Below, piece after piece: positions 53,318 through 61,200 of a stretch of 63,593 bases of DNA. The notes under the pieces are model-generated. The model had not been told where the DNA came from. It saw only the letters and a program-made list of their open reading frames with translations, and ran no database searches. Origin of the DNA: a virus. Position numbers and translations under genes: made by a program. Location: positions 1 to 63,593 of the IMG/VR virus record IMGVR_UViG_3300017917_001411; one strand, given 5' to 3'. Within the stretch, counting starts at the first letter, position 1. Each line of letters opens with the position of its first letter.

Positions 53318-54469
53318 TTAAGGTTTGAAGTATTTTAGATGATTGTGTACACGATCTATTACACTGGTCCAATCATCTCTTTTAGGTTGACGAAATAATT
53401 TAGCACTTGGATACCATGGACTGTCGTCGCGATTTAATAACCAGCGCCAATCAAGTGCATGTTGACTTAGTAGTACCCATAGAGGACGACCCAGGGCACC
53501 AGCAAGATGACTGACAGCAGTATCCATGCCAATAACTAAATCTAAGTTCATCATTAGTGCCGCGGTGTCAGCAAAACTGCTAATTGCCCCTGGGAACATA
53601 GTAACACCTAATTCTGCTAAAATTTTAGCATCGCCATCTGAACAATCGGCTTGTAGGTTAATCCATTCAATGTCAGGGTTCATTTTGATTAATCGTTGCA
53701 TCTCTTCAAAATTTACAGCTTTATATCGATTAATCCAAGTATCCTTTCGGCCACTCCAACAGAATCCTACACGTAACTTATGTTTTGGCCCTAACCGAGC
53801 TAGCCAATTTTTTTGTAAATCGGCTGGTGTTCCAAGATACCCAAGTATTTGTGGTATGTTATTAACTCTAATGCCTAACACACGAGGAATACTCATTATA
53901 GGAATCCAGTAGTCAAATTCTTCTTCGGGGATCTGATCATATAAACCTACCCATGAGAACATGGCATAGGTCTTAAATAATGGTACAAGTCCATCAGTAA
54001 CTTGAATGAATATTCGAGCACCCATTCGATAGAGGTTATAAGCAAAGCGAACAAACTGTATGTTATCGCCGTGACCTTGTTCACCAACAATTAAAATTGT
54101 TTTACCTTTAAGATCCTCGCCATTCCACATGGGCTTATTATATTTTGGCAAGGTGCCATCTAAATGTTCAAACTGCCAACGTGATTCGTATTGATTCCAA
54201 CCACGCTCGTAATCTCCCATGATCAAATATGCCACAGCTAGGTTAAATTTTGCGGTTACCAGGTTTGGATCTAAGATAATTGCGTGTTGTAAAAAAGGTA
54301 TTGATCTTTCCGGGTAACCGCACTCTCTAATAACATTACCGTAATTACACCAAGCTGCCGCACAGTTAGGATCCTGTACAAATGCTTGGGCATAACAGGC
54401 TAACGCCTGCTCGGGTTGATTTCGTTCTCTATATTCGTTGCCTTGTGCAATAAGCAGATTAATATCCAT
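53318..54469 (-). CDS. TPR-containing glycosyltransferase (GT9/GT41-like)
   Basis: 383 residues. Residues 1-100 are TPR repeats (GNEYRERNQPEQALACYAQA; NPNLVTAKFNLAVAYLIMGD-like units). The C-terminal part GQHGD-like ILIVGEQGHGDNIQFVRFAY, RVGFCWSGRKDTW, and LVIGMDTAVSHLAGALGRPL with LLSQHALDWRWLLN fits heptosyltransferase/SPINDLY-type GT-B enzymes that TPR domains often guide to protein targets. The ATG at 54469 is the first in frame; the frame extends to a TTG at 54538. It is antisense to its neighbours between gp23 and a structural gene. May glycosylate virion or host protein; the target is unknown. Confidence 0.8.
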   Translation of the reverse strand: MDINLLIAQGNEYRERNQPEQALACYAQAFVQDPNCAAAWCNYGNVIRECGYPERSIPFLQHAIILDPNLVTAKFNLAVAYLIMGDYERGWNQYESRWQFEHLDGTLPKYNKPMWNGEDLKGKTILIVGEQGHGDNIQFVRFAYNLYRMGARIFIQVTDGLVPLFKTYAMFSWVGLYDQIPEEEFDYWIPIMSIPRVLGIRVNNIPQILGYLGTPADLQKNWLARLGPKHKLRVGFCWSGRKDTWINRYKAVNFEEMQRLIKMNPDIEWINLQADCSDGDAKILAELGVTMFPGAISSFADTAALMMNLDLVIGMDTAVSHLAGALGRPLWVLLSQHALDWRWLLNRDDSPWYPSAKLFRQPKRDDWTSVIDRVHNHLKYFKP

Positions 54470-54474
54470 TGGAA

Positions 54475-54480
54475 TATTTA
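54475..54480 (-). promoter_or_regulatory. Late promoter-like TAAATA
   Basis: TAAATA on the minus strand, five bases before the ATG at 54469, without a clear Shine-Dalgarno. Confidence 0.45.
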
Positions 54481-54552
54481 ATAATAAATTAACAACTGAA
54501 ATAATTTGTAATATAATATATGTATTAGGTGAATTCAATTTTTAACTATATT

Positions 54553-54560
54553 GCTAAATA
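54553..54560 (+). promoter_or_regulatory. Late promoter-like GCTAAATA
   Basis: GCTAAATA at the head of the 54650 gene's long leader, followed by structured RNA and an AAGGAG ribosome site. Confidence 0.55.
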
Positions 54561-54566
54561 CTAGTC

Positions 54567-54624
54567 AACGCAATAATGCGTTTTATGCGGCCTTAACCAT
54601 CCGCGTAGCGGCTAGAACCCGCAT
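54567..54624 (+). promoter_or_regulatory. Structured 5' leader
   Basis: AACGCA/TGCGTT hairpin (54567-54582), then ATGCGG (54585-54590) pairs with CCGCAT (54619-54624) around an inner CCGC-GTA-GCGG hairpin (54601-54611). Lies between the late box and the AAGGAG site, so it may protect the mRNA or tune translation. Confidence 0.5.
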
Positions 54625-54649
54625 CGGACTTCTTTAAGGAGAAAACAAA

Positions 54650-55459
54650 ATGGGTCGTCCTCTAAAAATACAAAAATATCAATCTTCAATTTCTACCGGA
54701 ATTGATCAAGGTTATCCTCCATTTGCTGCCCCAACAACAATGGACACAAACACTACAGTAGTTCCACAACCTGCAACAACACCAGTACCATTCACTGGCG
54801 TAGTTGGCGGTCAACGTGGCGGCGCTGTAAGTGCAACATATCCTGTAGTTGAAGTACAATGTAATATCTTATTGGCAAGTGGCTCTGGTGCTGGAGTACA
54901 TAATGGCGTTATTTTGCGTCAAAAAGGTTCTCGCAAGTTCTTAGTACAAGACTTAACAGCCGTACAAGACGAAAGTATTGCCGCTGGCAACTCTTACATC
55001 ATTACTACACTCGGCACAACTGATTGGACATTGTTTGGTGCCCCAAGTGGTGCCGCAGTAGGAACAATTTTCTACGCAACAGCCGCTGGATCAAACAGTG
55101 GTAACGGTGTATGTAACTTAGTTGGTCAGTGTGTGTTAGTTAATTCTGGTACTCCAACCGCTGGTAACATGAGCATTACAATGGCAGTTGGTGGCGATAG
55201 TACAGCAGTGTACATTTCTAAGTTAACTAACAAGTTTGTTCAAGACTTTAACGGTGGTGAAACTGGTGGTGTTGCTAACACTGGTGATGTTTGGGCTGAA
55301 ACAGCAGTGGTTAATAACATTGATTATGCCGCTAACTTCTTCACAGACGAAAGCACATTTGCTAAATCTGGTGCTGATGTTGCTACATGGACTGGTACTA
55401 ACCAACCTGGTAACAACGGTACTCTTGAATTGGCACAAGTTGAGAAGTATACTTCTTAA
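54650..55459 (+). CDS. Virion structural protein (head decoration or fibre)
   Basis: 269 residues, rich in Gly, Thr, Ala and Val. MGRPLKIQKY at the start is a motif I recall from structural proteins of T4-like aquatic phages. GNSYIITTLGTTDWTLFGAP with GTIFYATAAGSNSGNG is a short beta unit common in phage fibres and decoration proteins. It has its own late box, a long structured leader and a terminator, so it is a single-gene transcript, consistent with an abundant virion protein. Position after the capsid genes suggests a head-surface protein (inference). Confidence 0.7.
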   Translation: MGRPLKIQKYQSSISTGIDQGYPPFAAPTTMDTNTTVVPQPATTPVPFTGVVGGQRGGAVSATYPVVEVQCNILLASGSGAGVHNGVILRQKGSRKFLVQDLTAVQDESIAAGNSYIITTLGTTDWTLFGAPSGAAVGTIFYATAAGSNSGNGVCNLVGQCVLVNSGTPTAGNMSITMAVGGDSTAVYISKLTNKFVQDFNGGETGGVANTGDVWAETAVVNNIDYAANFFTDESTFAKSGADVATWTGTNQPGNNGTLELAQVEKYTS

Positions 55460-55476
55460 TCTTACCCAGCAAGACC

Positions 55477-55507
55477 AAATCCCCACTAAGTACTGTGGGG
55501 ATTTTTT
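55477..55507 (+). terminator. Terminator abutting the next start codon
   Basis: AAATCCCCAC / GTGGGGATTT stem of ten bases, eight-base loop, T run ending directly at the ATG of the 55508 gene. GGGG of the stem is the only ribosome-site candidate for that gene. Confidence 0.85.
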
Positions 55508-56095
55508 ATGGCCATAGCATTTGTATTAGGTAACGGTATTAGTAGACGTGGATTACCACTAGAACCTTTGCGGTCTTATGGTACTATCTATGGATGTAAT
55601 GCCCTATATCGAGAGTTTACTCCAGATGTATTAGTAGCAACCGACACTCCTATTTCTTTAGCAATACAAGAAGCCGGGTACTCTAAAACAAATAAATTTT
55701 ACACTAGAAAACCCATGGAAAATTCTGGTGCTCTAGCTATACCCAAAGATTACTATGGATTTAGTTCGGGGCCTGCGGCTGTGGCAATAGCGGTTACTGA
55801 ACGACATAGAAAAATATACCTAATAGGATTTGATATGGGCCCAGCAGAAAACAATAGAATTAATAACATATACGCTGGCACCGAATTTTATAGATCAACG
55901 GATGCACAGCCTATCTATGCCGGCAATTGGATTAAACAAATTAAGTCAATTGCACAAAAATTTCCAACTGTGGCATTTATCCGTGTTATGGGCCCAAACA
56001 CAGCAACAATCACCGACTTTGATCCAATACCAAATATTACAAATTTGAATTTAACAGCTCTGCAAGAACGCATAAATAATTCAAAGGATCTCTAA
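55508..56095 (+). CDS. Conserved protein with Rossmann-like N-terminus
   Basis: 195 residues. AFVLGNGISRRGLPLEPLRS followed by YGTIYGCNALYREFTPDVLV and ATDTPISLAIQEAG resembles a family seen in phages and near DUF115/GT42-type proteins, where N-G-x-S-R is part of a nucleotide-sugar site. IYLIGFDMGP is a second Rossmann strand. It starts immediately at the end of a terminator T run and overlaps the late box of the next gene. Function unknown; a sugar-transfer role is possible. Confidence 0.6.
   Translation: MAIAFVLGNGISRRGLPLEPLRSYGTIYGCNALYREFTPDVLVATDTPISLAIQEAGYSKTNKFYTRKPMENSGALAIPKDYYGFSSGPAAVAIAVTERHRKIYLIGFDMGPAENNRINNIYAGTEFYRSTDAQPIYAGNWIKQIKSIAQKFPTVAFIRVMGPNTATITDFDPIPNITNLNLTALQERINNSKDL
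56071..56078 (+). promoter_or_regulatory. Late promoter-like CATAAATA
   Basis: CATAAATA inside the end of the 55508 gene, 21 bases before the ATG at 56100, followed by AAAGGA. Confidence 0.5.
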
Positions 56096-56099
56096 ATTC

Positions 56100-56699
56100 A
56101 TGAGTACAACGTTTAAAAACATCAGTGGTGACTGGGATATTACGGTAAACGGCGGAGTTGGAACCATACACGTTTATGGCGACTTGGATGTTCACGGTAA
56201 TATTACCTATGTATCTGACTTAAAAGTTAACGATGCGTTTATTATTGTTGCTGGTAACAACACTGGGTCAGTAACTGATGGTGGTTTGCTCATGCAGAAA
56301 ACCGGAAATACATGGGCTGGTATCAGATATGATACAACTGTTGGATCTTGGCAGGTTAGTTCAAGCACAGATATTAATGGTGTTGGAACATATGCTAACA
56401 TCTCTACCACCACTCTTACTATTGCTGGTTCTAATACACAAGTTCAGTTCAATGATGGTGGTGTGTTTGGTGCAACTGCTAATTTAACATTTAATAAAAC
56501 TACAAATCAACTTAGTGTCCTTAAAGGATCACAAGTTTTGGGTAACGTTGGCACAGCTCCAACTGCAACAAGTAATGCTGTGACACTTTATAATCTGGCA
56601 CCAAATACTGGTGGCACTGGTGTTTATGCTAGAACTACCACAACACAAGATGAATTAGTTAGCCTGACTAAGGCAAGACTTTTTGGTATTATATTTTAA
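56100..56699 (+). CDS. Virion structural / fibre protein
   Basis: 199 residues. GTIHVYGDLDVHGNITYVSD then LKVNDAFIIVAGNNTG is a module found twice more in the long fibre at 58203 (NLIVQGNITYINIDDLRVED; NLTVQGTTTTIDTNITTIED). The rest is beta-rich (TQVQFNDGGVFGATANLTFN). A short fibre or fibre-network component. AAAGGA lies 10 to 15 bases upstream of the ATG. AAGGAAA of the following gene overlaps its stop, so the two are coupled. Confidence 0.7.
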   Translation: MSTTFKNISGDWDITVNGGVGTIHVYGDLDVHGNITYVSDLKVNDAFIIVAGNNTGSVTDGGLLMQKTGNTWAGIRYDTTVGSWQVSSSTDINGVGTYANISTTTLTIAGSNTQVQFNDGGVFGATANLTFNKTTNQLSVLKGSQVLGNVGTAPTATSNAVTLYNLAPNTGGTGVYARTTTTQDELVSLTKARLFGIIF

Positions 56700-56708
56700 G
56701 GAAAAATT

Positions 56709-57023
56709 ATGGCAACAACTTCAGCTTTAGTAACAAGCACAGGCGGAAACGTTTATACCAGCACTGGTAATACTGTGATTACCTGGTTATCAATAACAAA
56801 TTATTCAGCCACCGCTACAAGTGCAAACGTTCATATTGTACCAATTTCTGGTAGTGCTAATACACAAAATCAAATTATTTCAAATGTAGTAATTACTGGT
56901 AATGACACACTACAGCTTTATGTTGGCAACGAAAAATTAATATTAGCAGATAGTTCCGCTGTTTATATTATTGCCAATGCTGATACAAGATTAAATGCAG
57001 TAACCAGCTACACATCAGCCTAA
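56709..57023 (+). CDS. Small structural protein, unknown role
   Basis: 104 residues. Beta-rich: TVITWLSITNYSATATSANV then NQIISNVVITGNDTLQLYVG and KLILADSSAVYIIANAD, like a single immunoglobulin-like or fibre-associated sandwich. AAGGAAA precedes the ATG by 6 bases. Its stop overlaps the ATG of the next gene (TAATG). Probably a virion protein by location. Confidence 0.65.
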   Translation: MATTSALVTSTGGNVYTSTGNTVITWLSITNYSATATSANVHIVPISGSANTQNQIISNVVITGNDTLQLYVGNEKLILADSSAVYIIANADTRLNAVTSYTSA

Positions 57024-57424
57024 TGCCAAGTTTTTTTAAGAACCGTCGTATAGAATCTGGCAGTACGGCTGTTCGCGTTCCAGTGGGCACAGCAGCCGAT
57101 CGCCCCAATTCTCCTGTGTTTGGAATGATACGATATAACACTGATAACGGGCTTTGTGAATTTTTTAACGGAACCATATGGCAAAACATGGGTATCGGTG
57201 GTCTTGTCAGTTATACCGTTGACAATTTTACAGGTGATGGTGTAACTACAGCGTTTAGTCCAATGAGTTACACAGTAAGCGATGCTACACAAATTATTGT
57301 TTTTGTTGGTAGCATTTATCAGGTCGCCACCACAAATTACACAGTCAACGGTACCTATACTATTACATTTACTTCGGCTCCACCTAGTGGCATGCCTATT
57401 AATGTCATCCATACCCAAAACTAA
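57023..57424 (+). CDS. Fibre-type protein, two-module cassette
   Basis: 133 residues. Module 1: TAADRPNSPVFGMIRYNTDN then EFFNGTIWQNMG. Module 2: FTGDGVTTAFSP and VFVGSIYQVATTNYTVNGTY then TFTSAPPSGMPINV. The same pair of modules recurs in the 57448 and 58203 proteins. Short length suggests a chaperone-like or adaptor fibre piece, or a minor virion protein. Confidence 0.7.
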   Translation: MPSFFKNRRIESGSTAVRVPVGTAADRPNSPVFGMIRYNTDNGLCEFFNGTIWQNMGIGGLVSYTVDNFTGDGVTTAFSPMSYTVSDATQIIVFVGSIYQVATTNYTVNGTYTITFTSAPPSGMPINVIHTQN

Positions 57425-57427
57425 ATA
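57422..57427 (+). promoter_or_regulatory. Late promoter-like TAAATA overlapping a stop codon
   Basis: TAAATA made from the stop of the 57023 gene, 20 bases before the ATG at 57448, followed by AAAAGG. Confidence 0.4.
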
Positions 57428-57447
57428 TACAATCAAAAGGATAATTA

Positions 57448-58131
57448 ATGGCTATTAGTTTTGTCGCGGGTCAAATGTTGCAATCCAACCTTAATCGGGC
57501 CGGAGTCGACTTGGCGATTAGTAATGCCAATGTTTCTATTGGAACACATGTAGTAATATCTAATACTGGAAATGTTAATGTTGGTAATGTTAATATTAAC
57601 AATCTTTCTAACCCTGTACAAAATCAAGATGCCGCCACAAAATACTATGTAGATCATATTGGTAACATTGGTAATCTTACTGTAAGCAACACAACTATTA
57701 GTACCAGTTTAGCTACTGGTAATATTACTTTAACACCAACTGGTAATGCTCTTGCATATATTAATACCACAACTGGATTAGTAATCCCAACCGGAACCAC
57801 AGCACAAAGACCTGCAACAGGTAACGTAGCAGGAACTGTTCGTTTTAACACAGATACCACCCGTATAGAAGTTTACGATGGCACCGAATGGGATCAAATA
57901 GTCGGTGGTGTAACAAATCAAACATTTACCGGTGCTGATGGCGTAACAACTGTTTTTACACTTAACAGAAAATCAACTACAGCGGCTACACTGGTCATGC
58001 TTAATGGTATCGTACAATTACCAACAACTGCATATGCCGTGACAGATGGCGGGTCTGGAACATTTGGCAACGTATTGACATTTACTCAAGCACCTAGTAC
58101 TAACGATACTATAGACGTTCGATTCTTATAA
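57448..58131 (+). CDS. Fibre-type structural protein
   Basis: 227 residues. An Asn/Val-rich shaft-like N-terminus (ISNTGNVNVGNVNINNLSNP, then DAATKYYVDHIGNIGNLTVS), then the two-module cassette: TAQRPATGNVAGTVRFNTDT with EVYDGTEWDQIVGG, and FTGADGVTTVFTLN with VMLNGIVQLPTTAYAV and TFTQAPSTNDTIDVRF. QDAATKYYVD resembles a motif found in many phage tail proteins. Probable fibre or fibre-linking protein. Confidence 0.75.
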   Translation: MAISFVAGQMLQSNLNRAGVDLAISNANVSIGTHVVISNTGNVNVGNVNINNLSNPVQNQDAATKYYVDHIGNIGNLTVSNTTISTSLATGNITLTPTGNALAYINTTTGLVIPTGTTAQRPATGNVAGTVRFNTDTTRIEVYDGTEWDQIVGGVTNQTFTGADGVTTVFTLNRKSTTAATLVMLNGIVQLPTTAYAVTDGGSGTFGNVLTFTQAPSTNDTIDVRFL

Positions 58132-58171
58132 CTTTTGTTAAATTGCCCTTAAAATGAAATAGCTAAGATAT

Positions 58172-58179
58172 GGTAAATA
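58172..58179 (+). promoter_or_regulatory. Late promoter-like GGTAAATA
   Basis: GGTAAATA 23 bases before the GTG at 58203; a GGGGGA stretch (about 58190-58195) serves as ribosome site. Confidence 0.55.
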
Positions 58180-58202
58180 CTCCATAATCGGGGGACGTTG
58201 TT

Positions 58203-61200
58203 GTGGCAAATTTAACAAGAATTAATAATAATCAGATTACTGACGCATCTGTAGGTAACGTATACGTGGGGGTAAATGCCGCCGCAAAATTACAAAATTA
58301 TACAATCACATCGCAAAAAATTGCGAACAATTTAACTTATGGTAGTGACTTAACTGTTACAGGTAATCTTACAGTTCAGGGTACAACTACCACAATCGAT
58401 ACAAATATTACTACGATTGAAGATCCAGTGATCATTCTGGCCTCAAACCAAACCGGAGCTCCAGCAGTAGACATTGGTTTCATTGGACAGCGTGGTACAT
58501 CAAATAACGTTGCTTTTGTTTGGGACGAAAGCGCCACAGAATTCATCACAGCGTACACAAGTACAGCTGAAACTAACACAGTAATTACAATTTCCAGTTA
58601 TGCCAATTTCCATACCAACGATGCTAACGTTGCTGGTAATTTACGTGTTGGCGGAACTACAAGTTTCACTGGTAATATTGCAAGTTTAAATGTAACAGGT
58701 AATATCACAGGCGGAAATCTTTTATCTCCTGGTCTAATATCAGCTACTTCAACAATTACTTCGGCTGCCAACATCACTGGTAGTAATTTATTAACTGGCG
58801 GATTAATTTCGGCTACTTCAACAATTACAAGTGCCGCCAACATCACTGGTGGTAATTTATTAACTGGTGGTTTAGTCAGTGCAACCGCCAACGTAATTGG
58901 CGGTAATATTAGAACTGGTGGTTTGATCACAGCCACTAGTAACATCACAGGTGGTAATTTATTAACTGGTGGTCTGGTTAGTGCAACTTCTAATATAACA
59001 GGTGGTAATTTATTAACAGGTGGATTGATATCAGCAGCCAGTACCATAACTGGGTCAAGTGTGCTTGCTACTGTTGTAAGTGCAAGCGGCAATATAACAG
59101 GTGGTAATTTATTAACAGGTGGCCAAGCAGTAGTTACAGGTAATATTACTGGTGGTAATGTTTTAACTGGTGGACAAGTAAGTGCCACAGGCAATGTTAC
59201 TGGTGGTAACTTAGTAGCTGTTACTGCTTTAGTCGCTCCAGCATTAAATGTTACAGGCAACATCACCGGGGGTAATGTACTAACCGCAGGCCAAGTAAGT
59301 GCAACTGGTAATGTAACTGGTGGCAATGTAATCACAAGCGGTCTTACATCAACTGGTTCATTAACAGCATCAACTACTATTGTTGCTACTGGCAATGTAA
59401 CCGGCGGTAATGTGTTAACCAGTGGACTTGTATCAGCAACTGGTAATGTTAACGGTGGTAATTTAATTAGTGCTGCACTAGTTCAAGGCGTAACATTGTC
59501 AGCAACAGGCAATATCACTGGTGGTAATATATCAACTACCGGTTCAACAATAACTGGTACTTTAGAAACAACTGGTAATGCATTAATTGGCGGTAACTTA
59601 ATCGTTCAAGGAAACATTACATACATTAACATCGACGACTTGCGTGTTGAAGATCCAATTATTATTCTTGGTACTGGACCAAACGGTGCTCCATTGTCTA
59701 CTGACGATGGCATGGATCGCGGTGTTTATATGGAATGGTACAAAACTGGTCTTGGCAATGCCTTTATGGGTTGGGAAAACAGTTCTGGAAATATTTTAGC
59801 TGCGACTAGCGTTAATTTCTCAGGCAACAATGTGGTTAATGTACTACAATACGGCACATTCCAAGCAGGTAATTTGTATGTTGAATCAGCAAGTGTTGTT
59901 GGTAATGTCAACGGCGGAAATTTAAGAACTGCTGGACAAGTAAGTGCCACAGCAAATATTACAGGTGGTAATGTATTAACAGGTGGCCAAGTATCAGCAA
60001 CAGGTAATGTCACTGGTGGTAATTTAGTAGCTACAACTGCGTTAGTTGCTCCAACACTTAATGTTACTGGCAATATCACAGGTGGTAATATTTTAACTGG
60101 TGGTTTGATATCAGCTACTTCAACTATCACATCAGCCGCTAATATAACTGGTGGTAACTTATTAACCGGTGGACTTATTAGTTCAGCAAGTACAATTACT
60201 GGAACAAGTCACTTAGGCTCGGTTGTTAGTGTTAGTGCTAACATCACTGGTGGTAATATATTAACTGGTGGATTGATTTCATCTGCATCAACTATCACTG
60301 GTACAAGCCATTTAGGTACTGTAGTTAGTGTTAGTGGAAACATCACAGGTGGTAATATATTAACTGGTGGATTAATTTCATCGGCATCAACAATCACTGG
60401 CACAAGTCATTTAGGTACTGTAGTTAGTGTTAGTGGAAACATCACAGGTGGTAATATCTTAACAGGTGGATTAATATCCGCAACTTCAACAATTACAAGT
60501 GCTGCCAATATCACTGGTGGTAATATCTTAACAGGTGGTTTAGTAAGTGCAACTGGTACAATAACCGGGTCAAGTCATTTAGGTACCGTGGCCAGTTTAA
60601 GTGGCAACGTAACAGGTGGTAATTTATTAACTGGTGGTTTAGTAAGTGCCACAAGCAGTGGTACATTTGGAAATATTGTTATCACTGGTAACAGTATTCA
60701 AATGCTCAACGCTGCCGGCAGAATTACTATTGATGGTAACAGTGCTGATTCAGACTTTGCTGTTAACGGCTTAACCGCTAACATATTCTATGTTGATGCC
60801 GCAACCAGCACAGCAAGTTTTGGTAATGCAACACAAACAACCAATGCTCTTGTATCATTTAACGCAACTAACTCAATCTTAATGCCGGTTGGTAATACTG
60901 GGCAACGTCCGGCCACTGGTGTTACAGGTATGTTGCGTTTCTCTACAACTGAAAACGCTCTTGAGGTTTACGATAATAGCCAATGGTCTAAAGTAGGTGT
61001 TCCAAACTTTACTGTTATTGCTGATCAGCAGTTTAATGGTGACGGAGTAACAACAGTATTCACATTAAGTTCAAGCCAGACAACTAATAGCTGTATTGTA
61101 AGCATTAACGGTATTGTTCAGATTCCAACGATTGCTTACTCAGTTAGTGGTACAACATTGACATTCACAGAAGCTCCGCAGACAGCTGATGTCATTGATG

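Noticed and set aside
58598-59395. Long minus-strand ORFs (265 and similar) opposite the fibre repeats
   Set aside because: They mirror the GGT/ACC-rich codons of the repeats, are Pro/Val monotonous, and recur at each repeat block (also 59726-60130, 62646-63575). Shadows of the plus-strand fibres.
58660-60660. Regularly spaced repeats resembling a CRISPR array
   Set aside because: Units are in frame, vary at third codon positions and have no unique spacers; they encode a fibre shaft.
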